Source: DASXMX01 sp036794395
Lineage (GTDB): Bacteria; Planctomycetota; Phycisphaerae; Tepidisphaerales; Tepidisphaeraceae
NCBI GenBank assembly: GCA_036794395.1
Contig: DAIRGS010000026.1
Coordinates: 1 to 39,910, forward strand
DNA: 39,910 bases
Direction: 5' to 3'
The notes below the pieces were generated by a model. It was not told the origin of the DNA. It was given only the letters and a program-made list of their open reading frames with translations, and ran no database searches. A program made the translations under genes and the position numbers. Positions 35,696 through 39,910 of the stretch are shown one piece after another. Each line of letters opens with the position of its first letter. Position 1 is the first letter of the stretch.

Positions 35696-37768
35696 ATGGC
35701 AAAAGCGAATTCGTTGGTCGCCTTGATTGATCGAAAACTTGATGTCGCCCAGTTCCGCGAGCAGCACTGGGAAGGCACCTTCTGGGATTACCTCGATCTG
35801 GTGCAGGAAAGCCCCATGGTCGCGCGGAACGCGTTCCAGCGCATGTACGACATGGTCGTGTCGTACGGCAGCGAAACGTTCACCCAGTTCAAGCAGGAAT
35901 ACAACCGCTACCCGTTCTTCTCCGACCCGATCGATCACGGGGGTGATGCGATCTTCGGCCTCGAGCGCCCGCTCATGCAGCTGGTGGATTTTTTCAAATC
36001 CGCCGCCCAGGGCTATGGCACCGAGAAGCGCATCCTGCTGCTTCATGGCCCGGTGGGATCATCCAAGTCCACAATCGCCCGCTTGCTTAAGAAGGGGATC
36101 GAAAGCTACTCCCAAACTGATGCGGGAAAATGCTACACCTACAGCTGGCGGGTGCCGCGGCAGGGTGGCGATGGCGATGCCGGCGAGCAATTCCTCGACT
36201 GCCCGATGCATGAAGAGCCGCTTCTGCTGATTCCCCGCGAGGCGCGCGCGGATGTTCTGCTAAGCATCAACGAAAAGCTTCCCGATGGAGGCAAGATTCG
36301 TCTGTATGGCGAGCCTTGCCCATTCTGCCGTCGAGTCTATTCGGATCTCATGGATATGTACGGCGGGGAATGGAAGAAGGCCATCGACCATGTCAAAGTG
36401 CGCCGGCTGATTCTTTCCGAGAAGGATCGGCGCGGCATTGGAACGTTTCAGCCCAAGGATGAAAAAAACCAGGATTCGACTGAACTGACCGGCGACATCA
36501 ATTACCGGAAAATCGCCGAGTACGGTTCGGATTCCGATCCCCGCGCCTTCAACTTCGATGGCGAACTCAATATCGCCAACCGCGGAATCGTCGAGTTTAT
36601 CGAAGTGCTGAAGCTGGATGTAGCGTTCTTGTACGATCTGCTCGGGGCCAGTCAGGAGCACCTGATCAAGCCCAAGAAGTTCGCGCAGACATACATCGAC
36701 GAAGTCATCCTCGGCCACACCAATGAGCCGGAGTACAAGAAGCTTCAGGGCAATGAAATGATGGAGGCGTTCCGAGACCGCACCATCAAGATCGACGTGC
36801 CTTACAACATCCGGCTCAGCGACGAGATCAAGATCTACAACAAAGACTTCGGTCCCGAGCGAGTGAAAGGCATTCACATCGCTCCGCACACGATCGAAGT
36901 AGCTGCGATGTGGGCGCTGCTCACTCGCCTGGCCGAGCCGAAAAAGGCCGGCATCACCAAAATGCAGAAAATGCGCCTCTACGACGGCAAGAGCGTTGAA
37001 GGCTTCACCGAAGACAGCATCAAAGAACTCAAGGAAGAAGCCCCGCGCGAAGGCATGCAGGGTATCTCGCCGCGATACATTCAGGACAAGATCAGCAACG
37101 CGCTGGTCAGCCATCAGGCCCAGCTCGAAAAATCGATCAATCCCTTCATGGTGATGAATGAGTTGGAAGGTGGATTGAGCCACCACTCGCTGATTACTGA
37201 CGAAGACCTGAAAAAGGAATATCGCGATCTGCTAGCTGAAGTCCGGACCGAATATGAGGACATCATCAAGGGGGAGGTCCAGAAGGCCATCAGTGCCGAT
37301 GAAGATGCCATTCGTCGGTTAGCCGCGAACTACATTGAAAATGTCCGGGCCTATACGCAGCACGAGCGCGTGCGGAACCGCTACACCGGCCGGGACGAGG
37401 AGCCGGATGAACGGCTCATGCGTTCGATCGAAGAGAAGATCAATATTCCCGATAGCCGCAAGGATGATTTCCGCCAGGAGATCATGAACTACATCGGCGC
37501 CCTGGCATTGGACGGGAAGAAGTTTGAATACAACACCAATGCCCGTTTGCTCAAGGCGCTAGAGCTCAAGCTGTTCGAGGATCAGCGCGATACGATCAAG
37601 CTGAAGAACCTGGTTTCGAGTGTCGTCGATGATGAAACGCAACAGAAGATTGACGTCGTGAAGCAGCGTTTGATCAAGTACTTTGGGTACAACGAGACCA
37701 GTGCGACGGACGTGCTGAATTATGTGGCGAGCATCTTTGCCAGAGGTGACAGCAAGCAGGATGAATAG
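35696..37768 (+). CDS. prkA: PrkA-family serine protein kinase (690 aa)
   Basis: It aligns along its whole length with PrkA/YeaG. An AAA-type N-terminal domain has Walker A GPVGSSKST (118-126). An internal Cys motif (GEPCPFCRRVY) and the C-terminal PrkA kinase-like region (ARLLKALELKLFEDQRDTIKL) are also present. The length is close to that of the family (about 630-690 aa). PrkA works with YeaH (DUF444), and often SpoVR, in stress, starvation or sporulation responses; yeaH lies just downstream. GGAG lies about 13 nt before the ATG. It is probably the first gene of the prkA-yeaH unit. Confidence 0.93.
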   Translation: MAKANSLVALIDRKLDVAQFREQHWEGTFWDYLDLVQESPMVARNAFQRMYDMVVSYGSETFTQFKQEYNRYPFFSDPIDHGGDAIFGLERPLMQLVDFFKSAAQGYGTEKRILLLHGPVGSSKSTIARLLKKGIESYSQTDAGKCYTYSWRVPRQGGDGDAGEQFLDCPMHEEPLLLIPREARADVLLSINEKLPDGGKIRLYGEPCPFCRRVYSDLMDMYGGEWKKAIDHVKVRRLILSEKDRRGIGTFQPKDEKNQDSTELTGDINYRKIAEYGSDSDPRAFNFDGELNIANRGIVEFIEVLKLDVAFLYDLLGASQEHLIKPKKFAQTYIDEVILGHTNEPEYKKLQGNEMMEAFRDRTIKIDVPYNIRLSDEIKIYNKDFGPERVKGIHIAPHTIEVAAMWALLTRLAEPKKAGITKMQKMRLYDGKSVEGFTEDSIKELKEEAPREGMQGISPRYIQDKISNALVSHQAQLEKSINPFMVMNELEGGLSHHSLITDEDLKKEYRDLLAEVRTEYEDIIKGEVQKAISADEDAIRRLAANYIENVRAYTQHERVRNRYTGRDEEPDERLMRSIEEKINIPDSRKDDFRQEIMNYIGALALDGKKFEYNTNARLLKALELKLFEDQRDTIKLKNLVSSVVDDETQQKIDVVKQRLIKYFGYNETSATDVLNYVASIFARGDSKQDE

Positions 37769-37776
37769 TGAAGAGT

Positions 37777-37869
37777 TGAAATTTCAGATTTCAAATTCGG
37801 AGATGACAATTCGGGATTTCAAATTTGAGATTTGAGATTGTGGATTTGAGATTGTGGATTTTGAGTCGG
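37777..37869 (+). repeat. Low-complexity tandem repeat GATTTGAGATTGTG and relatives
   Basis: Two exact tandem 14-mers (37829-37842 and 37843-37856) and a partial third follow looser copies of the same ATTT/GAGATT theme (TTTCAGATTTCAAATT). It begins just after the prkA stop. On the minus strand it reads as a SQISNLKS-like peptide, a translation I recall from spurious frames in planctomycete genomes. It is likely a strand-biased simple repeat. Confidence 0.6.
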
Positions 37870-37904
37870 AAATGCGAAGCCGTGTGATCGGCCGGGTGTT
37901 ATGT

Positions 37905-38198
37905 ATGAGTATGGGCCGTTCAACAAGGCGTAGCGGATTGGTCTTCCTGCTGATTGGATTGATCGGCGCCGCGTTTTTCTGGGTCACCGACCCTCGCTTT
38001 GGCCCGGAAGTACACCGCTACGGATTGGGCGAGTGGGATTGGCGGCATTGGTTGTACGTGCTGCGCGGGTCGCCCGACAACGTGATTGATGCCGCCAATC
38101 AAACGATGCTGAGCACGTTTGTCGGTGTCGCTGGCTCAGCGGCGCTGCTGATGATCGGCCTCTGGCTGCTCACTCGGCGATCGACGGGAGCTCGATAA
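37905..38198 (+). CDS. Small two-helix membrane protein between prkA and yeaH (97 aa)
   Basis: Two hydrophobic helices (about 12-29, LVFLLIGLIGAAFFWVTD; and 69-89, TFVGVAGSAALLMIGLWLL) flank a Trp-rich middle (GEWDWRHWLYVLRGS). I do not recognise the family. The ATG at 37905 or 37911 is likely; the frame upstream is repeat sequence. It has no strong ribosome site. Its place between two partners of the PrkA system suggests cotranscription, but no function can be assigned. Confidence 0.55.
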   Translation: MSMGRSTRRSGLVFLLIGLIGAAFFWVTDPRFGPEVHRYGLGEWDWRHWLYVLRGSPDNVIDAANQTMLSTFVGVAGSAALLMIGLWLLTRRSTGAR

Positions 38199-38246
38199 AG
38201 TTACGGCTGACTGAACTGAAGCGCGCCGATTTGAAAAGTGATTTGT

Positions 38247-39344
38247 ATGGTGCTGAAGATTGAAAAAGATCACCAGCGCTTCCGGCAAATCGTAAAAGGC
38301 CGGATTCGTGATGATCTGCGCAAATTCCTGACCAAGGGTGAGTTGATCGGAAAGGAGGGCAAGCACCTCATCTCGATTCCCGTGCGCGGGATAGACATCC
38401 CCCATTTCCGCTATGGAGACAATTCTCAGGGTGTCGGGGCCGGTGATGGCAAGGAAGGCGATTCAGTCGGCAAAGGCCAGGGTGGCGGCAAGCAGGGCGG
38501 CACCGATCCGGGCCAGCACATCATGGAAGTGGATCTCAGCCTCGATGAGCTGGCCGAGATCCTCGCCGAGGAATTAAAGCTCCCTCGCATCGAGCCCAAG
38601 GGCAAGCATCGGATTACGACGGTTCGTGATAAATATTCCAGCCTCCGGCGGGTAGGGCCTGAATCGCTGCGCCATTTCAAGCGATCGTTCCGCGAAGCCC
38701 TCAAACGGCAGATCATGCTGGGGGATTACAACCCCGATAAGCCGGTCATCATTCCTCAGAAGAAGGACATTCGCTACCGGAGCTGGAAGGAAATCAAGAG
38801 CCCGCAGAGCAATGCGGTAATCATCTTCATGATGGACGTGTCGGGCTCGATGGGCGAAGAGCAGAAGGAACTGGTTCGGGTCGAATCCTTCTGGATCGAC
38901 ACCTGGCTCCGCAAGAATTACGAGGGCATCGAAAGCCGGTACATCGTGCACGATGTGGCCGCCAAGGAAGTGGACAAGCACACGTTCTACCACCTGCGCG
39001 AGGATGGGGGCACCAAGATCAGCAGTGCGTTCCGCGCCTGCAAGCAGCTTCTCGATTCTCATTACAGCGCTGATGAGTGGAACATCTATCTCTTCCACTT
39101 CTCCGACGGCGACAACAGCTCTGAAGCTGACAGCCGTGACTGTGTAAAACTGCTCAAAGAACAACTCCTGCCGATCTGCAATATGTTCGGCTACTGCCAG
39201 GTCGCCAGCGCCTACGGCTCAGGCAATTTCATCAACGTCCTCCACGAACATCTCCGCAACCATGAGAAAGTCTTGACGAGCCGCGTCAACAGCAAGGATG
39301 ATATCTACGATTCGATCAAGACGTTTTTTGGCAAGGGGCATTGA
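38247..39344 (+). CDS. yeaH: YeaH/YhbH family protein (DUF444), VWA-type (365 aa)
   Basis: The protein matches YeaH: a basic start (DHQRFRQIVKGRIRDDLRKF), a Gly-rich linker (about 60-88), RYRSWKEIK, and a von Willebrand A-like domain with the MIDAS motif DVSGS (D197, S199, S201), then FHFSDGDNSSE. YeaH is the usual partner of the PrkA kinase. The ATG at 38247 fits the family start; a GTG at 38238 is possible. The usual third gene, spoVR, is not next; a Uma2-family gene follows after 16 nt. Confidence 0.92.
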   Translation: MVLKIEKDHQRFRQIVKGRIRDDLRKFLTKGELIGKEGKHLISIPVRGIDIPHFRYGDNSQGVGAGDGKEGDSVGKGQGGGKQGGTDPGQHIMEVDLSLDELAEILAEELKLPRIEPKGKHRITTVRDKYSSLRRVGPESLRHFKRSFREALKRQIMLGDYNPDKPVIIPQKKDIRYRSWKEIKSPQSNAVIIFMMDVSGSMGEEQKELVRVESFWIDTWLRKNYEGIESRYIVHDVAAKEVDKHTFYHLREDGGTKISSAFRACKQLLDSHYSADEWNIYLFHFSDGDNSSEADSRDCVKLLKEQLLPICNMFGYCQVASAYGSGNFINVLHEHLRNHEKVLTSRVNSKDDIYDSIKTFFGKGH

Positions 39345-39360
39345 GGACGAGGTTTCTAAA

Positions 39361-39910
39361 TGACGATTCGAACACCGACCATCTTAACGGCCCAGGAGTT
39401 CGCCGAGCTCGAAGGGATCGGTACGGCGGAACTGATCCGCGGAAGGGTGGTTCCGTTGACGAAGCCCAAGCCGAAGCACGGCCGCATCACCATGCAATTC
39501 GGGGCCGCAATTTCCGCCTTTGTCTCACGCCAAAAGCTCGGCGAGGTCTACGCCGCCGAAACCGGGTTCATCGTCGAACACAATCCCGATTCGGTCCGAG
39601 CGCCCGACGTGGCGTTCGTCCGATCCGAACTGGTGCTGGGCCACGACGAAGAAGAGTGGTACCCGCATTCGCCCGACTTGGCCGTCGAGGTCCTTTCGCC
39701 AACCGATCGCGCCGCGGCCGTCCAGGAAAAGGTGCGCAAGTGGTTGGACGGCGGCGCTCGTTCCGTCTGGGTCGCCGACGCCGCGACTGAGTCCGTAACC
39801 ATTCATCATCCCGATGGAACAATCCGTATCGTGAACGCCGCCGACGAACTTCGCGACGACACCGTACTGCCGGGCTTTTCGATCAAACCTTTGTCCACCC
39901 TCTTTCGGCC
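39361..39910 (+). CDS. Uma2-family (DUF820) protein, 3'-partial
   Basis: The frame from ATG 39361 is open to the window end (183 codons). It contains LTAQEFAELE, the GRVVPLTKPKPKHG segment, APDVAFVR, the core PDLAVEVLSPTDRAAAVQEKVRKWL, and GGARSVWVAD, in the order of Uma2 (PD-(D/E)XK-fold) proteins. It is nearly complete, as the family is about 190-200 aa. Uma2 proteins are greatly expanded in Planctomycetes and Cyanobacteria, and their function is uncertain. Frames in other registers here are shadows. Confidence 0.88.

Noticed and set aside
36260..37186. A 308-codon minus-strand frame opposite prkA
   Set aside because: It is the shadow of PrkA, whose whole length matches the family.

Overview
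The window looks like chromosomal DNA of a Gram-negative-type bacterium, most likely a member of the Planctomycetota (perhaps Phycisphaerae). This is inferred from a full-length LptD-like outer-membrane protein, a sugar dehydrogenase fused to several c-type haem domains, tandem TPR/O-GlcNAc-transferase-like proteins, a PrkA/YeaH pair, and palindromic repeat families of a kind common in that phylum. No rRNA or taxonomic marker is present, so the placement is tentative.

Layout. 1-1028: remains of a pentapeptide-repeat membrane protein joined tail to tail with a fragment of an unknown minus-strand gene, then a strong hairpin terminator. 1028-8076: a candidate tRNA-borne genomic island. An intact initiator tRNA(Met) lies at 8035-8108 (minus), and a 43-bp copy of its 3' half lies at 1028-1070 in the same orientation, as expected of attachment-site duplications. 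The island carries a tightly coupled operon (ribbon-helix-helix protein, GNAT acetyltransferase, HTH protein), then a 964-residue primase-helicase-nuclease protein of the TOTE conflict-system type, and a convergent SWIM zinc-finger protein. I find no integrase. This island is the most interesting part of the window.

8168-12171 (minus): a secreted sugar dehydrogenase with three CxxCH haem sites and a small membrane protein. 12235-19007 (plus): three successive, ATGA-coupled paralogous TPR plus GT41/OGT-like proteins followed by a sirtuin. The OGT array and the sirtuin form one apparent operon of putative protein-modifying enzymes. 19005-19271 and 29322-29588 hold two copies of a 267-bp inverted-repeat (MITE-like) element. 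19470-23978: a receiver-GGDEF protein, a Crp/Fnr regulator, GalU, PyrE and a CDF metal exporter. 24241-27319: MscL with an unusually long loop and a zinc ribbon, a DUF481-type outer-membrane protein, a secreted PIG-L/LmbE deacetylase and an orphan HigA-like HTH protein. 27360-30334: a two-domain CCxxC HMA-like secreted protein, a palindromic element flanked by 10-bp direct repeats, a secreted SASA-type esterase, and a GbsR/MarR-like regulator. 30351-35142 (minus): LptD and a polytopic membrane protein. 35696 to the end: PrkA, a two-helix membrane protein, YeaH (DUF444), and a Uma2-family protein that runs off the window.
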